Shown: in pieces, positions 43,130-57,130 of the stretch
How the letters are laid out: each line of letters starts with the position of its first letter
How positions within the stretch are numbered: position 1 is the stretch's first letter
Assembly (NCBI GenBank): GCA_902729315.2
Contig: LR746281.1
Coordinates: 873,001 to 937,000, forward strand
Reading direction: 5' to 3'
Source of the DNA: Spirodela intermedia
Lineage: Eukaryota; Streptophyta; Magnoliopsida; Alismatales; Araceae
Length of the DNA: 64,000 nt
Position numbers and translations under genes: made by a program
Notes under the pieces: generated by a model
What the model was told of the DNA's origin: nothing
Databases searched by the model: none
What the model saw: only the letters and a program-made list of their open reading frames with translations

Positions 43130-44107
43130 TAAATAAAACATTATGAAGATAAAATAACAAATCTCTTAGTAGATTCCTTTATTTTCGATGATGACTCATT
43201 CATAAACCAATAGGAGATGAGATTTTTCTCCAAGAACTCATGGTTTTTCTATCCAAAATTTTAGGTTAGGTGCAACTTAAAATCATCATTTTTTGTTGAA
43301 TTCTATGGATCATAAATTATTTTTCTTGATTTTTCTGTTGACCATATCCCTACAAAAAAACCATAGAGTCAAAATAGAGAAAAATAATCTTTTGGTGTTG
43401 GTGATCTTTAGACCTTTGTCGTTCATGTGGCTGGGCAAGTGAAGTTAAGTAATTTCTCATTATACCTTTGAAATAATGAAAAACACAAATATGTTACCTT
43501 CTTTTTATATGGAGAGATTTCTGATATTTTTCAGCCAATGGGTGTTGTTGGCAATGTAGTCCCACATTAGTTATTTATGAGAGTTTTAGATCGTAAGTCT
43601 CAGCTATCTTATTTATTTGATGCCTTCTCTCAAAAACAAAATGATCAAAACCATTTGGGGAGAAGATATAATAGGTAGGCCTCTCCTATGGAATACATGT
43701 GATAGGATCATACCTTGCCCCATGCATCAATTTGTCCCCCAATGACTTGAAAGAGTAGTGATACACTCGTGCTTTATATGAGTTCTCAAACCACTTGAGT
43801 GCAACTTTTGGTTTCACTTGATCTATGTTAACCACTCGAGTGGTCCCCTTTTGGTCAAATGGTTGATTGTTGAGTTCCTCTAGCCAACAGGTTCCATCTC
43901 ATTTTAATATATATATATATCACTTTTCTTTATTTTAACTTGAAAAATGTGAATAAAAAAGTCATAAAATTAATTATAAATTAAAATTATTAATATAAAA
44001 ATCAAGTATCTTGATTTAAGACAAATATAAGCTATTTTTCATGAGTTAATACATAAAATATATCATTAAACTAATGATTAACTTATGATAATAGATACTT
44101 ATTATAC
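43130..44107 (-). mobile_element. Diverged LTR-like sequence on the minus strand
   Basis: Read on the minus strand from about 44,107, it begins like family 1 (AATAAGTATCTATTATCATA). It then has GATGGAACCTGTTGGC, GGGGACCACTCGAGTGG and CATGGGGCAAGGTATGATCC, which match the 38.6-39.2 kb subfamily best. Ends are blurred. Confidence 0.5.
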
Positions 44108-45555
44108 GTCTGAACTTAAATCATTATTAGTCCATTAGTAATAGTTTATGTTAAATCATTCCTTACAAACATGCATTCTAATGTTTCTGTTCAAAACATA
44201 TTCTTAAATCTTAAACCACAAGCATTGTAAAAGACAAAATCGTTAACTCTATCCTTGAATATAAGTAACACCATTATATCTAAAAATGAATGAATACATT
44301 CTAATGTTATAAAGAAAAATTCAAATTAAATGAATCACCACATGGTTCAAAGTCACAAGATATAGTTTGAAAAAAGTTATCCAATCCACACTCCTAGAAA
44401 TGACATACTAGATCTCCTTTAGCCTTGTTTATGAATCCAGCCTTTTTCTATTTCGTAGTCATCCTCCCCTTATTTGTTTCAAATAACTACCTAGCACCTA
44501 GATTCATCATCCAATCCACATTCTAATTTTTGGTCATGGGTTTGAAGATTACACTTCCTCCCTAATAGGCATGCATGAGATTATGAGTAGAAGATAAAAG
44601 ATGAGAATAATTTTTCACTTTTTCCTTTTTGATGAGATATTTTTATCCTCTTCTTTTCCTTTTTTTTTAATGACTAGTAATATTTGGAGAATAGGAGTCA
44701 AGAGACAAAATAGATAGATTTCCCTATGCATACATTTTTAGGACTTGATGATCTTCTCCCCTTACTTCCTCTAATTGAAAGTCCAATTTTTCTGAACGAA
44801 CTAGATATTTTGATAGCATTCCAACATCTAGGAAAGAAGTGGTACAAAACTTTGGAATTAAGAAATTCACTTACCTAGATCCACGATCAGTCAGATGCAT
44901 CCTAGGAGTGTTTGCACACTTTAATATTATACTAATTTCTCCCATTCTCAAGGTTTTTCTAGCATATGCTTATCACCTAATCCTACTAATTTACCCCTCT
45001 AATGAAGAATATGAACATAATTATCAAGGTTCATTATTTTCCTAACCCAATAACTTATAGAAATCAATTAAAGATATCCATCTAATGGCTATAATTTTTG
45101 GATTTCAGATTGTATTTTGTCCAAGGTGTTGAGATTTGAGAAAATTTTCTTAAAGTTTTTAATTTTTTTTTCAGTGTTTTTACAATAAGCATGAAAACAG
45201 ATGTATTATTAATTCTATAGGAAAAATTAAAATATAATACTCTACCCCCAACTTAAAGTTACATTGTTCTCAATGACGTGGTAAATTCAAAACATGATAT
45301 GTAGTTATCATAATTTTCAGTAAAACATGCATAGACATAAATATAAATATTAAAAATACTATTATATAGAGTGAAGTTCAAGAATGGTGTCACCTTAGCT
45401 TCGAAATTATTTTTCAACCTTCAGCTTGCATGCCTCTTCCTGCACTTTTATTCAAAGAAGCAAACACAAAGAAAAAGTACTACTACATAGAAATAGAAAT
45501 AAAGTTTAATGTCAATTAAACAAATAACTATGGGTTGCCTCTCATGAAGTAGTAA
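44108..45555. other. AT-rich, repeat-derived intergenic
   Basis: No gene is recognised. It lies just beyond the C-terminal coding end of the gypsy pol remnant and may include its decayed 3' flank. Confidence 0.4.
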
Positions 45556-45559
45556 GTTT

Positions 45560-48500
45560 TCTATCTTCAGCTAGACAACTCAATGGTAATCTTCAATTTC
45601 TCTTAATGGTAAGACCTCTTTTCCTACAAGGAATTCATTTTCTATATAATGCCTAAGTTGCTATCTATTCATGTTAAATTTTTGATCATTTTTGAGATCT
45701 CTAATCATCACATCTCTATGATCATGTTTTTATTTTACAACATAAGGTCCTGTTAACTTTGATTTAAATTTTCTTAGAAATAATCTTAGCCTAGAATCAT
45801 AAAACCACACTTTCTGGCCAACATCAGATTTTTTTTTTCTGATATATCGATCATGAAAAGTTTTAGTTTTTTTTATATGTTCTATAATTCTCATAAGCTT
45901 TGTTTGTCAACTCCAATTCATGCAGCTGAAAAATTCTATGATCTCCAATATATTTTTTATAGATAATTTCTTTATAACCCATTATACTCTATGTTTGATC
46001 TTAATAGAAAGACAACATAGTTTCTCAAAAATAAGGTGAAATGGATACATTCTTATAAGATTTTTATGTGCTATTTTGTAAGCCCATAATACACCTTCTA
46101 ATTTCGTGAGCCACTCTTTCATATCTGTTCTAACTATTTTTATTAAAATTCTGTGGACATCTCTATTTTGCTACCTTAGCCTTCCATTTTTTTTGGGGGT
46201 GATATGGAGTAGCTACTCTATGATGTACTCCATTCTTCTTTAACATATTCCTGAATGATTTATTTGTAAAATGTGTACCTCCATCACTAATAATCAATTT
46301 AATACATTAAAATCTTGATAAAATATTTTTCTGCACAAATAGCATCATGATTTTATGATCATTAGTTTGAGTAGTAACAACCTTCACTCATTTAGATACA
46401 TAATTAACTAGAAGTAAGATATATTCAAATATTTCAAATGGTGAAAATGGGCCTGATAAGTTTTCATTATCATGAGTTAATAATTAGTAAATAATATAGT
46501 TTTAGTCTTAACTCATGATAAATAGACTTATATTTGTGTTAAAGTGTGAAAAGTGGTTTTCAGTTGATTAACGTGATTTTTTTAGCTAATTATGTTATTT
46601 TCTACGAATTTCTATGATTTTTATAGTCTTATTTTTGAGATAAATGAAGAAAAAGAAATAAAAATAAAAATATAGTAAAATAGGGGGGACCTGCCGGCCA
46701 TTTGAGCCCACAAGCAGGTCAGAAGCGTAGTCAAGAGGAGCTGCAAGCAAGGGCTTGAGCGGCTAGGACCGATGGGTGCACGTGTGCGCCACTCCCCTTC
46801 TATGTCACTAGTGACCAACTGGCTGTGGGGCAAGGAGCAATCGTACACACAGGAGAAAAGAACTCATTGATTGTAAATATGATATTACTATATATTCACC
46901 CAAAACTTCAACGCACAAGTGATGTGAGACTAAACCCACATCACACTTTCTCCTGAAAAGGTTTGACAATTTTAATGCCTAAACTATCCCTTATTTATAA
47001 CAGAGATATATCATGATGACGTCACTTGATAAGGACATTAGAGTACTTATTTCAAATCTTTCTCATGCAAGCATGTAACTGGCGTGGGTTTGAATCCTCG
47101 CAAAGCCAAAACTCATATTTTTATCTGATTATCGTGACTTTTCTATAGATCGCCAGTGAAGGATTAAGCTACCTGAATCACTAGATCATCGACAAAAATC
47201 TCATGAACGTAATTCGCAAAGCATTGTTACTAAAATTGTTGAACGATTTGCGATAAAAAGATTGTGAATCCATCGAGTAAATCATCTCCGATTGATCAAC
47301 AAACAAGCCGTCGTCAAGAAGAGGACAATCTACTAGGAGACAAGTCATCACCTCCTGAGAGCGTACCAGATGCGATGAAGAGTCTCATCTTGCTGCGTGG
47401 ATTTTAGGATGAAGCTCCTTGACATGCGCCCCACCTTCATCCAGCTTCTTTTCGTCGGGTGACAACCGCCGGAGAGCCGCAAAGTTGTCATTTTTCTACT
47501 CCGCCGGGTGACAGTCACTAGAGATGACTCGACGACCTATTTCATTGATCTCTAAACTTCACAAGGAGATCTAAAGATTGTTCATGTCATCCTTGTCCAA
47601 GGAGAGCCTTCAAGGCCATAGACATTGCACGACGATCCTCCCGAATGCTCAGGATTTTGGTGCATTGCCAACGTATCACTACCGCAATGCCGGAACTCTA
47701 TTTTCCTACTTTTAACTTAATTTTCACTTCATTTAGTGATAATTTATGTGATTTAAATTTACTAATTATACTTCATTCAATTACAATTCTTTTGGCTTTT
47801 ATAAATCTTAATTTGATCAATTAAATCGTCTGTAATCATTTACGTAAGTATCACCAGACAAAACTCTTTTTTTGTCTGATTTACATTCGTCGGGCACTGA
47901 TGCCATCCTGACATCCACACCCTTATTTCCCTTTTTCGTGAATTTTAAATATATTTTATTTTTATTTCTTAGTATAAAATTCATAAAAACTCGTATTCTT
48001 TGAGGAAAATTTTGAAAAATTATCCGATATTATATTACATCTCTGTGATCAACTTGGAAAATTATCATTATTTTTAGAAGTTTTATTGAATTATAATTGA
48101 TATATTTATTTAGAAATCCTTCTAAATATTTTAAAATTAGTATTTTCTTATTTGATAAATTTTAAATTTACGTGATTTACTATACAACGAGTATGTCACG
48201 TCAGGGCCCATAAAATTCATACCTCAAACATCAAAAGTTTTGACAACTAACATATTGCTTATGAGAATTTCATGTATTTTTCTCATATTACCAACAGATT
48301 AACATGAGAGACATGTTTTGCTAAATTCTATTGAGTCTTTAACTATTCTTGGCCAATAAAAAATATATTGAAAAATTATAGCAGCTTTTTTTAATCTAGA
48401 AAAATGTACTCCATAACTAGATGAATGACATTTTAAGAATGCTGTGATATTCTTCTTCATGCACCAATCTCCTTAAAATTTGATTAGTCTTTAAATAAAT

Positions 48501-50390
48501 TAAATCAAGATCATGAAAAAAATAATTTCTAATCTTTGAAAAGAATGGTTCTTCTTATTCTTATCCCATTGTTTTATAATTTTTTTTAAAAATTTGGTAA
48601 TGTGTGCATACCATGGTAATGGTTGGTGTTGGGCTGTCATAAATTGTTCACTAGGGAATGAATCTTGTAGAGGCACTATAGTTGTTCATATGTCACTCAA
48701 CCTAGAAAGATAGTCAACAATAACATTTTCGAGGCCTTTTTTATCCTTTATTTCTAAGTCAAATTCTTACAATAATAAAATCCACCTAATTAGGCATGAC
48801 TTTGCATCTTTTTTAATCAACAAATACTTCAAGACTGAATGATCGATGTAAATAATAATTTAGATCCTAAAATATATGATCTGATTTTTTTCAAAATAAA
48901 ATAGAACATGTTATACTTAAATTAAATATTTTATCTAGTCCTGTTAGCATAAGAAATTATTATAAGTCTCATCTCGTTTATTTGACATAGCACAACTCCC
49001 ACTACATAATTAGAAGCATCACACATAATTTCAAATGAAAGAGACTAATCATGAGCTTGTAAAATGGGTGCCTTAGTAAATAATATTTTAACTTTCAGAA
49101 AAAGATTTGAGATATTTCTTATCAAAATTAAAAGGCATGTCTTAGATAATAACATAGTAAGAGGTCTAGATATTTTTAAAAAATCTTGAGTAAATTTTCT
49201 ATAGTAAGCTATCTGACCCAAAAAGATCTGATATATTTGATGAATTCAAAGGTGTTGCATGTTAGAGATAATATCAACTTTAGCTTTATCTACTTTTAAC
49301 CCCCTTTCACTCACAATATGGCCTAACACTACTTCTCTAATCATAAAATACAATTTTTCCTAACTTGAAACTAACTGTTTCTCTATACATTTCTCAAGTA
49401 TATGCTAGAAATGATCTAAACATTCATAAAATGATTCACAAAAAATGGAAAAATTATCCATATAAATTTTAATGTATTTTATTGTAATATTAGAAAAAAT
49501 AGATAACATAATCTTTTAAATATCAGTAGGGAATTACATAACCCAAAAGACATGTATTTAAAAGTAAAAGTACTAAATGAACATGTCAATGTCATTTTTT
49601 CTTAATCTAAAAGATTTATACATATTTAATTGTAACCTAAATATCTATCAACTAAATATCTATCAAGAAAATAGAAAAAATGATTCCCAAGTAATTTCTC
49701 AAGAATTGGATCAATAAATAGTAAAGGAAAATGATCTTTCCTAGTCACAACATTTAATTTTATGTAATCTACACACCCTCCAACTAGTAGTTAATCTTGT
49801 TGGCATTTTTTCCTCATTTTTATGATAGTAATACCATATTTCTTATGAACTTATTATGTAGGTCTAGCCTATTTATTATCTAAAATTGAATAAATAATAT
49901 TAGCAGCTAACCACTTTAAAATTTCTATTTCATGATTTTCATCATATTTAGATTCAATCTTCTTTGTGTTCTTGCCAATTTTAACTCTTTCTTACAAATA
50001 GATACTATGCAGGCATACACTCAAATCAATTCCCCTAAGATCAGACATTTTCCATCCAATATTTATTTTATTTTTCCTAAGTACATCAGTTAATTTTTTT
50101 CCTATTTATCACTTAGATCAGAAGCTATTATGAGAGGATATGAGTTGATTCTAGTGAATGATCTTTTATTTTCACCTCTGCTATTCTAAAGTATCTATTT
50201 CTTCTAATGTTTCTATACACATTCATCGATGACATCTGGATCCTCAAAGTCATCTAAGATATCTATAGCATGACAATCATATGTTTGTGATTTTTTCAGA
50301 TCATTTGAATCTTTAAAAAATTTAATTTTAACTGATTGTTCTTCACATAAAATTTTAGCTATACCTATAAGAATATCAATATTCATTCTA
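45560..50390 (-). pseudogene. Decayed Athila/Tat-like Ty3-gypsy pol, split by a solo LTR
   Basis: On the minus strand, from high to low coordinates, I see the pre-RT block (IGWKMSDLRGIDLSVC, about 50,030), the RT block YIKLNVVTRKDHFPLLFIDP (about 49,740), the RT catalytic site as YMDNFS where YMDDFS is usual (about 49,465), VDKAKVDIISNMQH (about 49,270) and the integrase core (FDVxGMNFMGP about 48,215, then PFSPFE about 46,440, and GTHFTNKSF). The C-terminal block has SRLRLFLRKFKSKLTGPYVV (about 45,770). Many stops and frameshifts show it is long dead. The stretch 46454-48203 is a later insertion. The lineage assignment rests on recalled family motifs. Confidence 0.85.
46454..48203 (+). mobile_element. 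Solo LTR, family 1, copy C
   Basis: LTR of 1,750 bp from TGATAAGTTTTC to TATGTCACGTCA. It has perfect 5-bp target duplications GGGCC at 46449-46453 and 48204-48208. It interrupts the integrase region of the gypsy pol: the reading frame on one side ends in FMGP and resumes on the other in PFSPF. Its box-B-like motif here is GGTTTGAATCC. This is the clearest reference copy for the LTR length. Confidence 0.92.
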
Positions 50391-50399
50391 GTAGCATTT

Positions 50400-51920
50400 A
50401 CAAGGAGTTGTCACTTTTTGAGAGCATACCAAATGCGATGAAGAGCATTCTCTTACTGTGCATACCTGAAAATGAAGCTCTATAAAATGTACCCCACCTC
50501 TATTTAGCTTATCTTTGTCGAGTAATAGATGTCAAAGATCTACAAAATTGTCATTTTTTCATTTCGTTAGACAGTCGTTGGAGTTGATTCGATGACCTAT
50601 TTCATTAATCTCTAGACTTTGTAAGAAGATTTAGAGATTGTCCACATTGTCCTTGTCTAAGGAGAGCCTTTGAGGCTGTGAACACTATATGACAATTCTT
50701 TTGAATGCTCAGGATTCTAATACATCATAAACACATTATCATCATGACGTCGGAATTCTATTTTATTATTTTTTAATTAGTTTAACTTCCACTATCATTT
50801 TTTGAACTTTGAAAGGAAATCCAATGAATACCAAAGTTGTCCATATTTAAAGAGAGCCTTTGAGGCTGTGAACATTATTTGATGATCCTTTCGAACACAT
50901 AGAATTTCAATGATCATTGTTGCAAGACTAGAAATCTACCTTTTCTACTTTCAACTTAATTTTTTCTTAATTTAGTAGCACTTTATATGGTTTCAAATTT
51001 CTAAAATCTTTTTCATTCAATTAAGATTCTTTTGACTTTTATAAATCTTAATTTGACCTATTAAATCATCTATAATCGCTTATGTAAGAATTATTGGACG
51101 TAACTTTATTTTCATCCAAATCACTTTTCTCAGGGTACTGATGTCATTTTGACGTCCGCACCCTTATTTTTCTTTTTTATAAATTATAAATATATTTTAT
51201 TTTTATTTTTTAATCTAAAATTTATAAAAAATCATGTTCTTTATAATTTATTTTTAGAATATTACCCAATATTATATCATCCTTATGATTGACTTAGGAA
51301 ATTATCACTATTTTTAGAACTTCTATTCAATTATAATTAATATATATTTTTAGAAATACTTATAAATATTTGAAAATTAGTATTTTATAGTTTTATAAAT
51401 TTTAAATTTACGTTATTTATTATACAATGACTAAGTCACATTAGTACGTGAGGATGAAGCTCCCTAAGACGTCCCCCACCTTATCTAGCTTATTTTCATT
51501 GGGTGACAGCCATCAAAGATCCATAAGTCACTATATTTTTACTCCACTAGGTGACAACCATTAGCAATGATTCGTTGACCCATCTTATTAATTTTCGAAT
51601 TTTAAAATAAGATCTACGGATTACTCACATCATCCATGTTCAGAGAGAATCTTTGAGGCTATAGACATCGTATGATAATCTTTTCAAACACATAGAATTT
51701 CTACTTATATTAGTGAGATTTTGTGTGTCCTTAAGTTTCTAAAATATTCTTTATTCAATTACAATTCTTCTATCTTTTATAGATCTTAATTTGATCAATT
51801 AAATCATTTGTAATCGTTTATGTAAGAATCACTAGACATAACTATATTTCACTTGAATCACATTTGTTAGTGACTTCATCTTGATGTCCATACTTGAATT
51901 TTCTTTTTTTTTTGTGAATG
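50400..51920 (+). mobile_element. Two family 1 LTR fragments in tandem (E and F)
   Basis: Fragment E (about 50,400-51,443) begins inside the LTR at GAGAGCATACCAAATGCGATG and runs to ACTAAGTCACATTA. Fragment F (about 51,447-51,920) starts again at AGGATGAAGCTCCC and stops before the LTR end. They may derive from truncated tandem insertions upstream of the gypsy pol. Confidence 0.65.
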
Positions 51921-52700
51921 TCTCAAATCAATATCTTTGCCATAATGAGTATAATGTCTTGTTTTTACTATGTGAGTGACCCAACTCTTTAGTCACTAAG
52001 AGTGACGAGTTTTCTTTTTATTGTGAGAGTTAATGCAATTGTTTGATTACTAAGAGTGTCAAGTATTCTTTTTACTCTTTAGTTAACTCAACTCTTTAGT
52101 CACTACTAAGAGGGGGGGGCTTGGCAAATTTATCCTTGATGTATTAAACATTCATCTCATGTCGTGTCTTCAAATTATTTTCCCTTCTAAATCTAATAAG
52201 ATTCTTGAGGAAAGAGAAAGAAACACAAGGTTATGTTGGTTAAACTATATCTTGGACTACATCCATTTCTAAGATCATTATCTCACTTTTGGCATTCTCA
52301 TCTTGAGAATATAATTGATTTTATGAGATCAACATCCTCTTACAGCCTTGACTCTAGAAGTTTAATTCACTCACTTGATTTTAAAGTTCTCAAGGTATGT
52401 ATTATAGCATAGATTCCACGACTCTATCTTTCTCACTATATTTAGAAGTTCTCTAGTAATCTTATTCTTATAGATTTCATGATCCTATTGATTATCTAGA
52501 AAATGTGGTAATAATTATTGTAAATTCTAGAGTTAGCAACAAAAATTTATAATATTTAATCTCACAAAGTATAATGAACGGTCAAACCACAGAGAGCCAG
52601 GAATTAATCAGAGAATTTGTTTAGTGATTTTATATTTATATTTATATATTAATTTACTTTATTTTGTAACAAGAAGAAAACCCTAAATCAAATAACTTTA
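51921..52700. other. AT-rich intergenic
   Basis: Repeated ACTCTTTAGTCACTAAGAGTG-like words occur at about 51,990-52,110, a small degenerate tandem repeat. No gene is seen. Confidence 0.4.
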
Positions 52701-52734
52701 CCTTAACCAGTACTTTGGCGATACTGGTGACAAG

Positions 52735-53165
52735 CACGTGAGCGCACATGCGATAAACGAACGGGCGGTGATGCATCGACGAGAGGTGTGCGGGTGGTGA
52801 TGTGTTGGCGAGCGGCGCACGAGTGGAGATGCGCCGGTGACGGTACACGAGCGGTGATGTGCCTGCAAATGGTGCACGGGCAGTCACGCGTTGGTGAGCG
52901 TGGCGTGGTGATGACGCGTTAGCGAGCGTGGCGCGGGCGATGCGCGTTGGCGAGCATCGCGCATACGATGCGCGTTGGCGAGCATCGCGCATACGATGAT
53001 GCGCCAGAGAACGGCGCACAGGAGATGATGCTCCTGCGAGCGGTACACGGGTGGTCACACATCAGCGAGCTTCACGCGGTCAGTGACGCGTCAGCGAGTG
53101 GCTGGACGAGTGCACGGGCAGCAGTCGGCGAGCGGGCAGACAAGCACGCAGGCAGCAGGCATATG
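52735..53165. repeat. GC-rich minisatellite island
   Basis: Composition switches abruptly to GC-rich. Degenerate units contain GCGTTGGCGAGC or close variants. Two exact 28-bp copies are adjacent at 52939-52966 and 52967-52994. Open frames on both strands (up to about 134 codons, Arg/Ala/Ser/Pro-rich) follow from the repeat and I do not call them genes. The downstream flank (CTTGGCTCTCACACCAGTGA) resembles copia-type LTR ends. Confidence 0.7.
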
Positions 53166-55758
53166 GACAATGACCTGCCGGGGAGAGGCGGAGTGTTTCG
53201 CCTGTAACTTTTGTTGTAGAATGAAATTTTGGGTGTGATTTGCGGCGTTGGAAAGCCCTAGATCTTGGCTCTCACACCAGTGATAACCAAGCCAGCGAAA
53301 TCAAATGAAGAAGGTGAATCTTTGAGAGATTACACCATTTCTGGCCTAAGGTAGCAATCTCCTTCTTCCTCTAAATCAGATGATCTGGTCCGCTTCTTCA
53401 CTCAACCTGACACTCAAAGAAGAGCGTGGATCCAATAAACTGCTGCAGTAAGACCGTCAACATAGAGTTTGGGACAGAATCAGGGATGCCCTACAATGAG
53501 GGAGGAAGAGAGTATAAATAGGGGTCTTGATTTCTCAAAGTGAGATACCCACGATGTGTGGCCTCTCCTTAATTTCGGATTTGAGCCTTTCCTGCTGGGC
53601 CTTGAACGTGGGTTGGCTGCTTCTCTCCTCCACGTTTAATATCCAATTTATCTAAGTCGTGAAATTCAATAAAACTCCAAGAAAAATGTGAGAATAATCC
53701 ACTTGATTCAAAAAAATCAAGTGGGGTTAATTCACAAGTTAATAAATACTCAAAATAAGGACTAGATAAATAATATATGTTTATTCATTTTAATCATAAA
53801 TAAGTGATAACTACCATGCCCATGAAAGTATAAATAATTAATTAAAGTATAAAAATATGTAATTATCACTACATATTTTATATCATCACCTATATATCCA
53901 CAAAAATAAAGCTCTAGTGACATGCTTGGAGTTGTATAAAGACCAACTATAATCCTTGATTCCACAAGGAATATTTTTTTGTAAAGTTACCATGACATGA
54001 ATCTGTTGAACTTGAAACTCTGATAATTAAATCAACCAGGTGGTGAGTTTTTTAGAATACTAAAAAATGATTATAGGGCAATCAAGTGGAATATTTAAAT
54101 AGAAAGTTTATGTTAGGTCACGCATAAAAAGGCTATTCAGTTATAATGAATCTATAAAATAGGTTAAGTCCATAAAAAAAAGTCAAAAAATGTAAAATTA
54201 GGCAAATAAACTGAGTACAACAACGAACTTATGATGCATTTATGACATGTTTTATTGTGGGTTTTCAATTTTTCTCCCCCTCCATGTTCCCTCCTCTCAA
54301 TCTCTTTGTTCTCTATCACTTGTCACCCAATTGATCTTATCATTTCTCATTTGAATTATTTTTTGGGCCCCAAAAATTTGAACTTGTTATTCCCTAATAA
54401 TGAAACCCCACATTAGACTATTGGAAACAAGCCGATAGACACTAGTGTAGTATTATCATTATTTTGCTCGTACCTCTTGGAAATTAAATATTAATTATGA
54501 AATCTATGATATATGAAATTCCAAAAAATCAAACAATAAAAATGAAAAAGGTTCTAAGGATAATGCCAGATTTCTGATTTAAATAATTTACTGGAGATAA
54601 AATCAAATACATCATAGTAATTCCTTCTCAACCTCATCAACAGACCATAGTTAGCTAAGTGCCTCCCATTATGGCTTATTATAATGAAAAAACGGACCGT
54701 GATACCATCATACTTTGTAACCTCTAATACTTTCGGAGCTTTTATTTGACAAGCTTTATTAACTCAGTGGCTATATATCTGGTACTTGTTTTAGCATTGT
54801 TTGTACAAACTTACAGTGCACCTCCGTCCTACACAAGGCTGATGTGGGCAGTCTCTGGTGGAGAGCTAGAATTGAGAGGAGGGCCGGCCTATATTTCTAT
54901 TCTAGCGTGGCTTTTCCTTCTCGTCGTCGTCAAGGAATGTGGCCCCTCTGCGTCATATTCCTCTCCTCCCTAGTTTTTCACTGGTCTGCCCTGGTGAAGA
55001 GTGAGGGTGAGCCAGGCCCCTGAGCCCTCCAGGTCTCCGAAGAAATATATTTCTAAATTTGAGCCCTTCCAGGCCTTCGAAGTAGTATAATGCCGGCTCA
55101 AAGCATGCAATTATATTTTTTTCGTACGCGCCGCTCTAACCATATGAAGAAGACAAAACCAGGTGCAATATTTCACGGACTAATTGGCTCTAGATCCTCG
55201 TAAAAAAACAGAATTAAGATAAGCCCCCATCCTTTTCCTGAACATTCTTATAAATCGGTCGAGTCTTTTGAGATAGTCCCCCACATTGATGTTAATTTTT
55301 ATATGTGGAAGATTGAGCTAACCTCATTCGACCGCAGATGATCTGTGGGGCCCTCGGATCCCCGGCTTCTACAGTCGGAATTGAAAGTCAATTCTATCAA
55401 TCGGGGATTCGTATTTATGAAGTAGCCGGAGCGTCTTAGTCGGCGGCCCACAGGACGGGCTAAGACGGATGGAGCAAATATCGAGACCCCGGACCCATTT
55501 TTCAAAGCTGCCATTAATGGCTCTGGTGCCGTGGGATCGGATCGTTGACCTTGGAGGAAGGATCTGAACCGTCGGTGTTGCGCGCTCCACCGATCGTTGA
55601 CCCCGGCAGCCGTTTAACTCAGAGGTGCGTCGACGGATCGGGGCTCGATCAGGGCCAGGCCCCATCCCCATCCAAGCCTGGCCCATTTTCACTCCTCTCT
55701 CAACACCCCCGGTGGAAAACCCTAAACTCTATGAAGCCCCAAACCAAACAAGCCCGAG

Positions 55759-55790
<32 letters not shown>

Positions 55791-56280
55791 CACTCTTGGG
55801 GAGGGGGGTCGAGAGGATGATGGAATATTTCTATTTTTCTCTGATTATAATAAGATGGATTACAAGAAAAGAGAAATTAATACAAGAAAAAGAGAACTTA
55901 AAGCCGGCGGCGCCCATCTACATCAGGATTCGCTCCGAGCCTGCCATCTCAAAACCCGATACCCGGCGGGGGGGTTTTTCCAGATTTCACCGAAGCGGAA
56001 TCCGGCTCCTCGGGGGATCTGCCAACTCCGTTGACAAAACAACTTGAAGAATTGTAATTTATCGATAAATAGAAATATTTAATTTTATGGAATGCGCGGA
56101 TAGCTAGAGCCCATGTTGGATGATGGCTGACCAATGGGGTCAGCTTCGAATTTTCGTCGATACGTGTCCACGCGGCTGTGGCCAAACGGTCCACCAGCCA
56201 ATTCAGAGCTTTTCTCTCTATTCAGCGTTCCAATCTCCTCCGTCCGACGACGTCCGACGACGTCCGACGACGTCTTTCAG
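53166..56280. other. Intergenic; gene-like promoter composition at 55.3-56.2 kb
   Basis: Segment 53,200-55,250 has no recognisable gene. From about 55,320 the sequence becomes GC-richer, with AAAACCCTAA telo-box-like sequence near 55,720 and a CT tract at about 55,758-55,790. Near 56,246-56,275 an 11-base word (CGTCCGACGA) is repeated three times, just before the pseudogene copy C leader. This may be the former promoter of that copy. Confidence 0.45.
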
Positions 56281-57130
56281 TGAGTCCCTAGTTTATTAAG
56301 GGCTCTGAGCTGGTAGCAGAGGCAGAGAAAAGGTTTAGCCATCCTCCCACAAGGCTGCTAGTGCCGTCCAGCAGGAACTCCCCAACTCTACTGGGGCACG
56401 CCTTCTCCTCGCAAGGTTCGAGGATCGATGATTCATCGGGTTCGGCGCCCTCTCTCTCTCTCCCCGGCACTCTTACGTTAGAGACCTTCACGTGTACCGT
56501 TTATTTTCCTTCGTTTTCTAGGGGCTTCGTCTTGTGATGGATGCGGTGGCGCGTAGCTTCAGAATCAGTGAGTTGTACCCTCAGAAACGTGTAGCTTCAT
56601 CGTCGCCGCGACATCACTTTTTTGACCGACGGTTCCAAATCAGTGAGTGAGCAGCTTCCTCTTGTTTTTCTCCCGTTAGTTGGAAGTGTTTTTTTCCTCC
56701 ACAATGCGAAATTTTGTCCTTTTCTCTTTGCAGATGATTGGAAGCAGGCGTGGGAAGCACCCTCCGTTCTATTGTTTTTTTTGGGTATTTCACACAAAAA
56801 AACGAAGTCGGATAAAACTATATCACATAGAAATAATTAGTTTTCCTTCTCACAGCCCTCACTATCCCCGTAAATCTCCTTCATTATTCAGCCGCGAAGA
56901 GCAAGTGTTACGTCGGTGAACATAACAGCTTCCTCACTCGTTGCGCTACGTGCGACCTTGGATGCTAGCCCCTCTCCCAAACAGCCTTTATCTCCTCACT
57001 AGGGACCTGCGTAAGCTGTTGCTCAAAAGAGAGATTCTCTCTAACCCCGAGATACACTCGTAGGAGGGGACAACCCGTCCACGACTCTCACTCTACCTTA
57101 CATGGCAGCCACCCATAGAAAATCCTCAAA
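56281..57130 (+). pseudogene. Glycosyltransferase copy C, catalytic exons lost
   Basis: The leader TGAGTCCCTAGTTTATTAAG and the following GAGGCAGAGAAAAGG, CCATCCTCC match the leader of gene B (59,491-59,560). The start ATG position reads ACAAGG. A fragment of intron 1 follows (GCGACATCACTTTTTTGACC at about 56,608). From about 56,729 the sequence matches the 3' end of gene B (TTGGAAGCAGGC, as at 62,526), and similarity continues to about 57,130. Exons 2 and 3 are missing. It is a remnant of a deleted gene. Confidence 0.75.

Noticed and set aside
52654-53207. Arg/Ala-rich protein-coding gene
   Set aside because: Both strands are open because of the minisatellite unit. The encoded residues simply repeat with it.
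54746-54973. Small plus-strand frame with a hydrophobic start
   Set aside because: It begins with a TTG rather than ATG, has no upstream promoter signs and no family resemblance.
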